Below, piece by piece: positions 1 through 8,436 of a DNA stretch of 57,130 bases. How positions within the stretch are numbered: the first letter of the stretch is position 1; every line of letters starts with the position of its first letter. The translations under genes and the position numbers were made by a program. Under the pieces are notes generated by a model that saw nothing but the letters and a program-made list of their open reading frames with translations, was not told the DNA's origin and searched no databases. The DNA comes from Variovorax sp. GTDB lineage: Bacteria > Pseudomonadota > Gammaproteobacteria > Burkholderiales > Burkholderiaceae_C. The stretch covers positions 1 through 57,130 of the forward strand of contig JAGIAI010000034.1 in assembly GCA_017744935.1 (NCBI GenBank), written 5' to 3'.

Positions 1-1
1 C

Positions 2-88
2 GAGCTTGTTCACTCGAAGGAGACGCAAGCTGCACCGCGGCCAGCCAACCGGATCGGCATGCAGTTCACCAACCCGCCTGCACGCTGA
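2..88 (+). CDS. Possible C-terminal end of an upstream gene (partial)
   Basis: An open frame enters from the left edge and ends at a TGA at 86-88, giving 28 residues (starting ELVHS, ending NPPAR). I do not recognise the protein. It would lie 35 bases upstream of the first Bug gene on the same strand, which fits an operon that begins outside the window. The piece is too short to be sure it is coding. Confidence 0.35.
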   Translation, partial: ELVHSKETQAAPRPANRIGMQFTNPPAR

Positions 89-123
89 AGTTTGAATCAA
101 TCGAAAGATATAAGGAGACAAGC

Positions 124-1107
124 ATGCAGAAGCATTTCACGCGCGCAAGACGCGCGGTCCTTGCCGCCGTCCTGACGCTGGGCGCGGTGTTGCCGGCAGC
201 GGCGCAGAGCGCGCCCTTCCCGAACAAGCCGATCCGCATCGTGATCCCCACGGCGCCGGGCGGCAACATGGACGCGCTGGCGCGACTCTATGCGGCCAAG
301 CTCACCGAGGCCTGGGGCCAGCAGGTCATCGTCGAGCCGAGGCCGGGCGCCAACACGATCCTCGCGACCTCGTACGTCGCCAAGTCGCCGGCCGATGGCT
401 ACACCGCACTCTTCACGATCAGCGGCTTCATTCAGAACCTGGTGTTGCAGTCGAATCCGCAATACAAGATGACTGATCTCGCCCCTGTGTCGCTGGTGGC
501 GAGCTTCCCGATCGCGCTCGCGGCCAACGCGGCGCTGCCCGCCAATGACCTGGCGGGCGTCATCCAACTCGCGAAGCAGGACCCGGAGAAATACACCTTC
601 GGGAGCTATGGCGTGGGCTCCGGCGCGCACCTGATTGGCGAGGGCCTGAACAAGGCCGCCGGCATCCGCATCAAGCACGCCGCATACAAAGGCGAGGCCG
701 CATCCTTCACCGACGTGGCGAGCGGCGAGATCGCGCTGGCCTATGGCTCGGTGGGCTTCTATGCCAACCAGATCACCTCCGGCAAGGTCAAGCTGATCGC
801 GGTGGCCTCGCCCAATCGCCTGAAGACCTTTCCCGACCTGCCCACCTTCGCCGAGCTTGGTTATCCGGACATCAACCTGCCCGGCTGGGGCGCGATGTTC
901 CTGCCGGCCGGCACGCCGGCGCCGATCGTGGACAAGTACGTGCAGGAGATCCGCCGCATCACGGCGTTGCCTGACGTGCAGGCAAAGATCTATCAGCTCG
1001 GCTACGAGCCGGTGGCCAACACCAACACCGAGTTCGCGCAGTTCCTTCAGGAAGACCTGAAGCGCTGGACCCGCATCGCGCGCGAGAACGACATTCGCCT
1101 GGACTGA
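124..1107 (+). CDS. Bug/TctC-family periplasmic solute-binding receptor
   Basis: The 327-residue product is a periplasmic substrate-binding protein of the Bug family (tripartite tricarboxylate receptors), which typically bind carboxylated or amidated small molecules. An N-terminal signal peptide of about 28 residues ends in an AAAQS cleavage region. The family N-terminal motif (NKPIRIVIPTAPGGNMD) and the ADGYT turn follow. The ATG at 124 has an ideal Shine-Dalgarno sequence (AAGGAG, 6-base spacing). The gene sits 7 bases upstream of a flavoprotein gene in the same operon. No TctA or TctB membrane partner is encoded in the window, so the ligand and transporter are unknown. Confidence 0.93.
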   Translation: MQKHFTRARRAVLAAVLTLGAVLPAAAQSAPFPNKPIRIVIPTAPGGNMDALARLYAAKLTEAWGQQVIVEPRPGANTILATSYVAKSPADGYTALFTISGFIQNLVLQSNPQYKMTDLAPVSLVASFPIALAANAALPANDLAGVIQLAKQDPEKYTFGSYGVGSGAHLIGEGLNKAAGIRIKHAAYKGEAASFTDVASGEIALAYGSVGFYANQITSGKVKLIAVASPNRLKTFPDLPTFAELGYPDINLPGWGAMFLPAGTPAPIVDKYVQEIRRITALPDVQAKIYQLGYEPVANTNTEFAQFLQEDLKRWTRIARENDIRLD

Positions 1108-1114
1108 AGAAGAC

Positions 1115-2089
1115 ATGAAGAACCGCATCACCGAACTGCTGGGCATCCGCTATCCGATCATCCAGGGCGGAATGCAATGGGTCGGCCGTGCCGAGATGGC
1201 CGCCGCCGTATCCAACGCTGGCGGACTGGGCACGTTGGGCGCGCTGACCCAGCCCACGCCCGAGGACCTCGCCCGCGAGATCGAGCGCTGCCGCGCGATG
1301 ACCGACAAGCCCTTCGGCGTGAACGTCACCATGCTGCCGACCGTGAACCCGCCGCCCTACGAGCGCATCTTCGACGTGATCGTGGAAGGAGGCATCCGCA
1401 TCGTGGAGACGGCCGGCAATGTGCCCGCAGCGGTGTTCGATCGTCTGCGTGCCGCCGGCATCGTGATCGTGCACAAGTGCACCTCGGTGCGCCATGCGCT
1501 CGCGGCCGAGAAGCGCGGGGTGCACATCGTGAGCATCGATGGCTTCGAATGCGCAGGCCATCCGGGCGAAGAGGACGTGCCCGGCCTCGTGCTGATTCCG
1601 GCCGCGGTGTCGGCGCTGAACGTTCCGGTGATCGCCTCCGGCGGCATCGCCGACGGGCGCGGCATGGCAGCGGCGCTGTCGCTCGGCGCGGAGGGCGTGA
1701 ACATGGGCACCCGCTTCGTCGCCACGCGCGAGGCACCGGTGCATGACAACGTCAAGCGGGCACTGGTCAAGGCGCGCGAGAACGAGACGCGGCTGATCAT
1801 GCGCACCCTGCGCAACAGCTCGCGCGTGCTTCTCAATCCGGTCTCCGAGGAAGTGCTCGAGCTGGAGCATCGGCCGGGCGGGGCGGCCTTCGAAGTGCTG
1901 CGGCCGCTGGTCAACGGGCAACGCGGGCGCGCAGCGCTGGAGAGTGGCGACACCACCAATGGCGTGATCTGGGCCGGCATGGTGGCGGGATTGATCGACG
2001 ACGTTCCTTCGTGCGGCGAGTTGATCGAACGCATGGTCGCGCAGTGCCGCGCGCGGCTCGCTGCCGCAGCGGCTTTGGCAGCGGGATGA
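1115..2089 (+). CDS. Nitronate monooxygenase-like FMN protein
   Basis: The 324-residue protein is an FMN-dependent TIM barrel of the nitronate monooxygenase/2-nitropropane dioxygenase family. The N-terminus has the typical YPIIQGGMQWVG strand (residues 13-24), the middle carries FECAGHPGEED (144-153) where the family's active-site region lies, and the phosphate-binding part includes ASGGIADG (174-181) and MGTRF (197-201). The family oxidises alkyl nitronates, but many members next to CoA-pathway genes act on other substrates or have enoyl-reductase-like roles, so the reaction here is open. Its stop overlaps the start of the next gene (ATGA), implying translational coupling with the kinase. 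Confidence 0.88.
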   Translation: MKNRITELLGIRYPIIQGGMQWVGRAEMAAAVSNAGGLGTLGALTQPTPEDLAREIERCRAMTDKPFGVNVTMLPTVNPPPYERIFDVIVEGGIRIVETAGNVPAAVFDRLRAAGIVIVHKCTSVRHALAAEKRGVHIVSIDGFECAGHPGEEDVPGLVLIPAAVSALNVPVIASGGIADGRGMAAALSLGAEGVNMGTRFVATREAPVHDNVKRALVKARENETRLIMRTLRNSSRVLLNPVSEEVLELEHRPGGAAFEVLRPLVNGQRGRAALESGDTTNGVIWAGMVAGLIDDVPSCGELIERMVAQCRARLAAAAALAAG

Positions 2090-3096
2090 ACGACGAGCAG
2101 ACGCGCGACGCGCTTGCCGCCGTATTCGCGCGCAATTGCGGTCGCGGCGAGGTGCAGTCGCTGGCGCGGCTCACCGGCGGCGCGACCAAGACGACGTGGT
2201 CCTTCGACTGGATCGACGACGAAGGCCGTCGTCCTCTGATCCTTCAGCAGACGCCCCCACGCATGCACGATGCGGAAGCATCCGCGCGCCGGCCGCCCAA
2301 ACTCTCGGGTGAGGAGGACGCTGCATTGATGATCGTCGCGCGCGAAGCAGGCGTGCCCGCGCCGCGCGTCAGGCATGTGCTTTCGCCCGCGGATGGACTT
2401 GGCGGCGGCTACATCACCGAACGCATCGAGGGCGAGGCACTCGGCAAGCGCATCGTGGCCGATGCAGCATTCGACGCCGTGCGTCCTCGGCTCGCTGCGC
2501 AGTGCGGCGAGATCCTCGCGGCCATCCACCGCATGCCTGCGGACAGGCTCCCCTTCCTGTCGCGGCTGAGCCCGACCGACGAGCTCGCGATCTACGCCGG
2601 CTTGCTCAAGGAACACGCCTTTGTCCATCCCGCGCTTTCGTACGCGCTGCGCTGGATCGGCGAACGCCTGCCGCCCGACGACCAGGCCTGCGTGGTGCAT
2701 GCCGATTTCCGCACCGGCAACCTGATCGTCGATCCGGCCGAAGGCGTGCGCTGCGTGCTCGACTGGGAGATCGCACGCATCGGCGATCCGATGCACGACC
2801 TGGGCGTGCTGTGCATGCGCAGCTGGCGCTTCGGCGGCAGGGGCGAAGTCGGCGGCTTCGGTTCGCGCGAGGACTTGTACACGGCCTATGAGCGCGCTTC
2901 GGGCATGCCGGTCGATCCGCGGCGCGTGCGCTTCTGGGAAGCGATGTCCAACCTCAAGTGGGCCATCTCGTGCGTGCGGCGCGGCTTGGCACGCGGTGCG
3001 GACGGAAAGCCCGCGAGCAGCGAGCTCGCCGCCATCGGACGCCGCCTGGAAGAGCCCTTGTGGGACTTCCTGACGCTCGCGACCATCAAGGACTGA
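2086..3096 (+). CDS. APH-fold phosphotransferase (LvaA-like small-molecule kinase)
   Basis: The 336-residue protein has the aminoglycoside phosphotransferase fold. The catalytic loop HADFRTGN (residues 205-212, Asp207) and the metal-binding LDWEIARIGDP (from 225, Asp226) are intact. The start is the ATG at 2086, which overlaps the upstream stop; an open extension upstream runs inside the previous gene and is ignored. Kinases of this type linked to a DUF6285-like partner and an acyl-CoA dehydrogenase are known from levulinate catabolism, where LvaA/LvaB phosphorylate 4-hydroxyacyl-CoA. The next gene here is such a small partner. A related role is inferred, not shown; antibiotic resistance is unlikely in this setting. 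Confidence 0.85.
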   Translation: MNDEQTRDALAAVFARNCGRGEVQSLARLTGGATKTTWSFDWIDDEGRRPLILQQTPPRMHDAEASARRPPKLSGEEDAALMIVAREAGVPAPRVRHVLSPADGLGGGYITERIEGEALGKRIVADAAFDAVRPRLAAQCGEILAAIHRMPADRLPFLSRLSPTDELAIYAGLLKEHAFVHPALSYALRWIGERLPPDDQACVVHADFRTGNLIVDPAEGVRCVLDWEIARIGDPMHDLGVLCMRSWRFGGRGEVGGFGSREDLYTAYERASGMPVDPRRVRFWEAMSNLKWAISCVRRGLARGADGKPASSELAAIGRRLEEPLWDFLTLATIKD

Positions 3097-3108
3097 GGAG
3101 AACGACCC

Positions 3109-3474
3109 ATGCCCGCCTTCGTCCCGCCCGCCTCGACGTTGCTGCAGGCCGCAGCCGACGACCTCGAACGCGATGTGCTGCCGGCACTCGCCGGCTTCCC
3201 GCGTTTTCGCACGCGCGTGATCGTGAACGTGCTGCGACTGCTGACACGCGAACTCGCGCTGGGCGACGCGGCCGATGCTGCAGAGCACGCGCGGCTGCAG
3301 GCGCTGCTCGACACGGATGACAAGGACCTGCCCGCGCTGCGTGCGGAACTGGCGCGGCGCATCGAGTCCGGCGCCGTCGACCTGGCCGACGAAGCGCTGA
3401 TGCGGCACCTGCACGAGACCCTGCGCGAAGCATTGGCGATCGACAGCCCCACCTGGACGACCGAACGCGCCTGA
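3109..3474 (+). CDS. DUF6285-like small partner of the phosphotransferase (LvaB-like)
   Basis: This 121-residue, mostly helical and acidic protein has no signal peptide and no obvious catalytic motif. It resembles the DUF6285-type proteins that follow APH-family kinases in CoA-catabolic operons. In the levulinate pathway a small protein (LvaB) is needed together with the kinase LvaA. Whether LvaB and DUF6285 are the same family is from memory and should be checked. The gene lies 12 bases after the kinase with a GAGGAG Shine-Dalgarno, so the two are co-transcribed. The most likely role is an activating or structural subunit of the kinase. Confidence 0.75.
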   Translation: MPAFVPPASTLLQAAADDLERDVLPALAGFPRFRTRVIVNVLRLLTRELALGDAADAAEHARLQALLDTDDKDLPALRAELARRIESGAVDLADEALMRHLHETLREALAIDSPTWTTERA

Positions 3475-3492
3475 ACACCAAGGAGACAAAGC

Positions 3493-4476
3493 ATGCAAAA
3501 CGCCACCCGACGCCGGGCCCTATGCGCCCTGGCCGCTGCTTCGTTCGCATTCGCCGGCGCTGCCGGTGCGCAGGACAGCGCCCGCTGGCCCGACAGACCT
3601 CTGCGCATCGTCATTCCCACGCCGCCGGGCGGCGCATTGGACGGCACGGCGCGCCTGATCGCCGAGCGGCTCGCGGCTTCGCTCGGGCAGCCGGTAGTGG
3701 TGGACAACCGCGCCGGCGCCAATGGCGCCATCGCCTACGGCGTCGTTGCGAAGGCGCCACCGGATGGCAACACGATGGTGCTGACGCTCAGCAGCCTGAT
3801 CCTCACCAGCCTGATGGTGAAGTCGCCGGGCTACACGCTTCAGGAGCTCACACCTGTATCGCTGGTAGCGATGCTGCCCAACAGCTTCGCAGTTGCCAGG
3901 CATGTGCCCGCCACCAGCCTGCGCGAGTTCATTGCGTGGGCGCGCAACCGCAAGGAAGGCGTCGACTACGGCACCAGCGGTCCCGGCAGCTCGGCCAACA
4001 TCCTGGGCAGCATGTTCGCGCAGCAGGCCGGCATCAACATGGTCCATGTTCCCTTCAAGGGCGAGGCGCCTGCAGTGCAGGCGGCACTCGGCGGGCAGAT
4101 TGCCGTCGTGATCGGCGCGGCGGGCACGCTCGCCGCCCAGGCGCAGGCAGGGCAGATGAAGCTTTTGGCCGTCGCGCTGCCCAACCGGTTGAAGGACTTT
4201 CCGGACGTGCCTACGTTCGGCGAGCTGGGCTATCCCGCAGTGAGCCTTTCGGGCTGGTCGGTGATGGCAGTCCCCTCGGGCACGCCCAAGCCGATCGTTG
4301 ACCGGCTGTCGTCCGAGATCACGCGCATCGTCCAGACACCCGAGATATCGGCGCGCATCTTCGCCTACGGCTTCCAGCCCGAGGGCGGCACTTCCGACGC
4401 AGCCCGCCGCTTCGTGCAGGAAGAGACCACGCGCTGGACCGACGCCATCAAGGCGACCGGCATCACGATGGAGTGA
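3493..4476 (+). CDS. Bug/TctC-family periplasmic solute-binding receptor
   Basis: The 327-residue protein starts with TRRRALCALAAASF, a signal peptide with an arginine pair that could use Sec or Tat, and is cleaved near AGAQD (about residue 28). The Bug N-terminal strand (RPLRIVIPTPPGGALD) is present; the usual ADGYT turn reads PPDGNT. The start has AAGGAG 7 bases upstream. It is the second Bug receptor of the same plus-strand operon. Its last 14 bases overlap the end of the convergent lactonase gene, so there is no room for a terminator between the two transcripts. Confidence 0.92.
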   Translation: MQNATRRRALCALAAASFAFAGAAGAQDSARWPDRPLRIVIPTPPGGALDGTARLIAERLAASLGQPVVVDNRAGANGAIAYGVVAKAPPDGNTMVLTLSSLILTSLMVKSPGYTLQELTPVSLVAMLPNSFAVARHVPATSLREFIAWARNRKEGVDYGTSGPGSSANILGSMFAQQAGINMVHVPFKGEAPAVQAALGGQIAVVIGAAGTLAAQAQAGQMKLLAVALPNRLKDFPDVPTFGELGYPAVSLSGWSVMAVPSGTPKPIVDRLSSEITRIVQTPEISARIFAYGFQPEGGTSDAARRFVQEETTRWTDAIKATGITME

Positions 4477-5392
4477 GAAGGCCTTCGCGGGCCCAGCGCC
4501 TGCCCGCGAGGCGCCCCGAGCGCGACAGCGTGATGTACGCGTCGCGCCCGCCGGCGCCGCCGAAGCAGATGTTGGTGGTGGAGCGGTCCGGCATCGGCAC
4601 TCGCTCGACCAGTGCACCGTTCGGGTCGATCACCGTGATGCCTGCAATACCCGGTGCGCCGATGGTCGCGACGCATACATTGCCCCCCGCCTCCACCGCG
4701 AGCGAATCGAACATGCAGTAGATGGGCGAGACGAACAGCATGTCGCCCGGCGTCAGCGCCGGCCATCCGTGCAGCGCCAGTTCGCCCGGCCCGCTGACCG
4801 CAAAGCGCCACACGCGCGCGGTGACGGTCTCTGCCACGTACAGCCACTGGCCATCCGGCGACAGGCCGATGCCGTTGGGCGTGAGCATCGGGAACACCAC
4901 CTCGCGGATCGATGATCCGTCGGCCCGCGCGTAGCAGATGCGGCCGCGATGGAGGGCATCGTGTCCCATCGACCCCAAATCGGTAAACCAGAAGCCGCCG
5001 TGCGCGTCGAAAACGATGTCGTTGGGGCTTTGCAGCGGCCCGATGCTTGTGCGGTCGTACAGGCGCTCGACGCGGCCGCTTGCGAGATCGATGCGCTCGA
5101 TGCGGCCGCCTGCGTAGTCCGCTGCCCGGCCATGCGGGTAGAGGCCGCCGTTCGGATCGGTGTGCCACTGCATGCCGCCGTTGTTGCAGACGTAGCAGGC
5201 GCCGTCCGGTCCGATGGCCGCGCCATTGGGGCCGCCGCCGGGCGTGGCAACGGTCTCCACGCGGCCGTCGGGTCGCAGGCAGCTCAGGCGTCCGGCAGCG
5301 ATTTCCACGAACAGCACGGAGCCATCGTCGAGGGCCACCGGCCCTTCGGGAAACTGTAGGCCGGTGGCCAGGATCTTCAGGTCTTCATCCAT
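4463..5392 (-). CDS. SMP-30/gluconolactonase-family lactonase (paralogue 1)
   Basis: The 309-residue cytoplasmic protein is a six-bladed propeller of the SMP-30/gluconolaconase/LRE family, metal-dependent lactone hydrolases. The expected metal ligands are visible: Glu16 in FPEGP, the Asn of SPNDIVFD and the Asp of FDSLAVE. It is the last gene of the long minus-strand operon that starts with livK and is clearly paralogous to the lactonase at 9596-10525 (shared GGGPNGAAIGPDGACYVC). Family members open sugar and other lactones; the product would be a hydroxy acid for the CoA-transferase and kinases nearby. The true substrate is unknown. Confidence 0.88.
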   Translation of the reverse strand: MDEDLKILATGLQFPEGPVALDDGSVLFVEIAAGRLSCLRPDGRVETVATPGGGPNGAAIGPDGACYVCNNGGMQWHTDPNGGLYPHGRAADYAGGRIERIDLASGRVERLYDRTSIGPLQSPNDIVFDAHGGFWFTDLGSMGHDALHRGRICYARADGSSIREVVFPMLTPNGIGLSPDGQWLYVAETVTARVWRFAVSGPGELALHGWPALTPGDMLFVSPIYCMFDSLAVEAGGNVCVATIGAPGIAGITVIDPNGALVERVPMPDRSTTNICFGGAGGRDAYITLSRSGRLAGRRWAREGLLTPS

Positions 5393-5404
5393 GTTCGTGC
5401 TCCT

Positions 5405-6178
5405 TCATGCGCCAGTCCAGCGCGGTGCTCGGTGCTCGGCGAATGCACGCGGGCCTTCGCGTGCATCGGCACTCGCCATGACGTCGCGACCCGCCGCATC
5501 GGCTGCGGCACGCAACACCGCATCGTTCAGGTCGAAGGCACGGCGCGCGAGCGCAAGGCTGGCGCGCAGGGCCAGCGGTGCATTGGCCGCCGCCAGGGCA
5601 GCCACACGCATCGCTTCGGGGATCAGGTGTTCAGGCGCCGTCACCCGATTCACCAGGCCAAGACGCAGTGCCTCGGTGGCATCGATAGGCTCGCCGGTGG
5701 CGATCATCTCAAGCGCCGCGCCTCGCGGAATGCTGCGCGGCAAACGCCACACGCCACCTGCAGTCGCAGCCAGGCCACGCTTCACCTCCGGCAGGGCGAA
5801 CACCGCATTGACCGATGCGATCGCGAAGTCGCAAGCCAGCATGAGCTCGAAACCGCCCGCGACTGCCGCGCCGTTCACCGCCGCGATCCACAACTTCTCG
5901 CGCGGGGCGTGCACGAAGCCGGCGAAGCCGCCTTCGGAAGTGGAGCGTCCGCCAGGCGCGGAGCCGCTCGCCAGTTCCTTGAGATCGGCACCGGCGCAAA
6001 AGGCCTTGTTGCCGGCACCGGTCAGGATCGCAACCTGCACCGAAGCATCGCGCTCGACATCGGCCACGATGCCGGCGAGCGCGAGCGCAGCCTCGGCGTT
6101 GATCGCATTGCGCGCCTGTGGCCTGTTGATCGTGATGAGCGCGACGCCGTCGTGGTCCTCGCGCAGCGCCACGCTCAT
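5405..6178 (-). CDS. Enoyl-CoA hydratase (crotonase family)
   Basis: The 257-residue crotonase has the oxyanion-hole segment KAFCAGADL and both glutamates of true hydratases: one after the GAAVAGGFE loop and one in the LPEVKRGL loop. It should therefore hydrate an enoyl-CoA. The start is the ATG at 6178, which overlaps the stop of the upstream CoA-transferase (ATGA); an open frame extends farther upstream inside that gene and is not used. It differs from the two isomerase-like crotonases at 19856 and 23082, which lack these glutamates. Confidence 0.9.
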   Translation of the reverse strand: MSVALREDHDGVALITINRPQARNAINAEAALALAGIVADVERDASVQVAILTGAGNKAFCAGADLKELASGSAPGGRSTSEGGFAGFVHAPREKLWIAAVNGAAVAGGFELMLACDFAIASVNAVFALPEVKRGLAATAGGVWRLPRSIPRGAALEMIATGEPIDATEALRLGLVNRVTAPEHLIPEAMRVAALAAANAPLALRASLALARRAFDLNDAVLRAAADAAGRDVMASADAREGPRAFAEHRAPRWTGA

Positions 6179-7377
6179 TTCACCGCTCCGCCCGCGCGCA
6201 GGCGCGCGATCTCGTCCTCCGCATAGCCGGCCTCGCGCAGCACCTCGTCGGTGTGCTCGCCGATGACGGGCGCGTGTCGGGGGTAAGTCTTGTCTGCACC
6301 GTCGACCTGAAACGGGCTGCTGACCGTCAGGCCGGTGCCGGGGATGCCTTCGCCCGGCACGAGCGCGCCACACAGGCGCATCTGCTCATCGCCCAGCACA
6401 TCGCCGCTACGCGCGACCACGCCGACCGTGAGCCCTTCGTCGCCGAAGCGCGAAGTCCATTCCGCGCTGTCGCGCTCCTGGAAGACCTCATCCAGCAGCG
6501 CCGCGAGCGTTGGTGCGTTCTCGCGTCGCGCCGGCGTGGCGGCGAAGCGCGGGTCTTGCGCAAGCGCGGGACGTTCGATCGCGCGCAGAAAGGCCTCCCA
6601 GTCGCGCTCTTCCGTCACAAGGCTCAGGATGAACCATCGGCCATCGCGGCAGCGATAGAAGTTGGTGAGCGCATTGCGCGGCTGGCTGCGCGGCTGCCGG
6701 TACACCAGCCGTCCGCCGACCAGCATGCCCTGGATCGCCATCGCGTTGGCCCACGCGCCGTTGGCCAGCAGCGACGTGCTCACCATGCCGCCCTTGCCGG
6801 TGCGCTCGCGCGTGTACAAGCCAGTGACGATCGCCGCGAACAGCGTGACTGCAGTGGGCTGGTCGCCCAGGCCATTGGCCGGATTCGCGGGCGGGCCTTC
6901 GGCGTCGGGCCGCGTGAGATCGGCCAATCCGCTGCGAGCCCAGTAGGTGGTGGCATCGAAGCCCGGCTTGCCGGCTTCGGGGCCGGTTTCACCGTAGCCC
7001 GTGAGCGATGCATACACAAGGCGCGGATTGAGCTCGCGAATCGTCTCCCACGCCAACCCAAGGCGGGCACGCACCGGCAGCGGGTAGTTGGTGATCAGCA
7101 CATCGGCCTCGCGCACGAGCCGATGCAGCACCGCCTGGCCTTCCCGCTTCTTGAGGTCCAGCGCGATGGCTCTCCGGCTGCGCGCGCCCTGCATCCAGAG
7201 ATAGTTGTGCTCGGAGTACGCAAGGTTCGGATTGAGCACCGTCTTGCGAAAGCCATCGCCCTCGGGCACTTCGACTTTGATCACATCGGCGCCGAAGTCG
7301 GCAAGGATCGTCGCCGCCGCTGGGCCGGCGATGAAGCTTGCGACATCGAGGACCCTGAGGCCGTTGAAGACGCTCAT
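6175..7377 (-). CDS. CaiB/BaiF (family III) CoA-transferase
   Basis: The 400-residue protein belongs to family III CoA-transferases, which move CoA from an acyl-CoA donor to a free acid. The N-terminal Rossmann segment (LRVLDVASFIAGPAAATILADFGADVIKVE) and the GLGDQ loop with the expected catalytic Asp are present. It is the only acid-activating enzyme in the long minus-strand operon, since no AMP-forming ligase is present, so it probably loads CoA onto the acid released by the lactonases. The start at 7377 overlaps the upstream stop by four bases. Confidence 0.91.
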   Translation of the reverse strand: MSVFNGLRVLDVASFIAGPAAATILADFGADVIKVEVPEGDGFRKTVLNPNLAYSEHNYLWMQGARSRRAIALDLKKREGQAVLHRLVREADVLITNYPLPVRARLGLAWETIRELNPRLVYASLTGYGETGPEAGKPGFDATTYWARSGLADLTRPDAEGPPANPANGLGDQPTAVTLFAAIVTGLYTRERTGKGGMVSTSLLANGAWANAMAIQGMLVGGRLVYRQPRSQPRNALTNFYRCRDGRWFILSLVTEERDWEAFLRAIERPALAQDPRFAATPARRENAPTLAALLDEVFQERDSAEWTSRFGDEGLTVGVVARSGDVLGDEQMRLCGALVPGEGIPGTGLTVSSPFQVDGADKTYPRHAPVIGEHTDEVLREAGYAEDEIARLRAGGAVK

Positions 7378-8423
7378 TGCACGGCGTCCGCCTGCCGCTC
7401 CGAAATCGGCACGCCGTCGTTCATCAAGTCGCAGTACTCGGTCATGCCCAGCACGGTGTGTCCTTCGCAGGTGTACTGCGTCATGCTTTCCGTGATCCGC
7501 GTGTAGGTCTTGAAGTCGCTGGCTCCGACCTTCCGGTGGCGCAGCGGCACGGTGGTGAGGATGCGGCCCTTCATCACGTAGGTCTTGCGCTCGGTCGTCA
7601 CCCACGCGGTCAGGCCCTTCGGAATCCACGCCTCGTCGTACTCGGTCTCGATGCGGCCGTCGATCACCGGCTCGTAGACCCCATCGCGAAGCACGTTGCC
7701 GCTGATTCGGTTGGGGCCACCCTCCGGTCGCCCCTTGATCGACAGCAGGATGCCGAAATCGCGCGAGAAGGTGACCGGCAGCCACTTGTACCAAAAGAAG
7801 CTGTGCCAGTGCCGAGGGCCCCAGGACTTGTCGCGATAGCCGGTCCCGCCGACGAGATCGTGCTTCACGCCATCCACGGTGATGTGCCCATTCACCGCCA
7901 TGTTCTGCTCGGTGTGTCCGCGATATACGGCGTGCTCTGGGTCCAGCTCGATCGGACGCCCCTGCATGTCGACGATCTCGCCGCCGTGCATGGGCGAGAC
8001 GCCTTCGAAGTCCAGCGCGATCGACGCGGGCCGCTTCGGATAGCGCTTGAACGCCGTGCTCGGGTCCGACATGGCGAGCGGATCGTCCATCACCAGCAGG
8101 TCGCCCTCGTAGGTCACACGATGCCGCTTGAACGGCTCGATCACCTCGAAGGTCATGCCTGCAGCCGACATCCGTTCGTTGCCGGTGATGCCGGGACGGG
8201 CGAACATGAAGCCTACCCGCCCGTCGGGCAGGTAGACGCAGCAGGTCATCTCCGCATGGCCTTCGTTGGGCCGGTTGCCGACGCGAACCCATGCGCCGAT
8301 GCGGCGCGCGGAATCGAAGGCATTGAAATACATGCTCTCGTTGTAGTTGCCCACCGATTCGGGCGGGTGCGTGTATTCGTCGCGGGGGTCCAGCCTGAGC
8401 CGGGTATCGGGCGGCATGTACAT
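7374..8423 (-). CDS. DUF7064/DUF7065-like protein related to CrtC/AttH lipocalin-type hydratases
   Basis: The 349-residue protein contains the hallmark YRDKSWGPRHW (residues 196-206) found in CrtC/AttH-like and DUF7064-type two-lipocalin proteins. Some relatives add water to isolated double bonds (carotenoid 1,2-hydratase) and others are pericyclases. It has no signal peptide. The start is set at the ATG at 8423, which has AAGGA about 8 bases upstream; the open frame continues upstream into the previous gene without another good site. It lies between a CoA-transferase and an acyl-CoA dehydrogenase, where such proteins recur in terpenoid and steroid-type clusters. The reaction is not known. 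Confidence 0.72.
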   Translation of the reverse strand: MYMPPDTRLRLDPRDEYTHPPESVGNYNESMYFNAFDSARRIGAWVRVGNRPNEGHAEMTCCVYLPDGRVGFMFARPGITGNERMSAAGMTFEVIEPFKRHRVTYEGDLLVMDDPLAMSDPSTAFKRYPKRPASIALDFEGVSPMHGGEIVDMQGRPIELDPEHAVYRGHTEQNMAVNGHITVDGVKHDLVGGTGYRDKSWGPRHWHSFFWYKWLPVTFSRDFGILLSIKGRPEGGPNRISGNVLRDGVYEPVIDGRIETEYDEAWIPKGLTAWVTTERKTYVMKGRILTTVPLRHRKVGASDFKTYTRITESMTQYTCEGHTVLGMTEYCDLMNDGVPISERQADAVQ

Positions 8424-8436
8424 GAGGGGAATCCTT

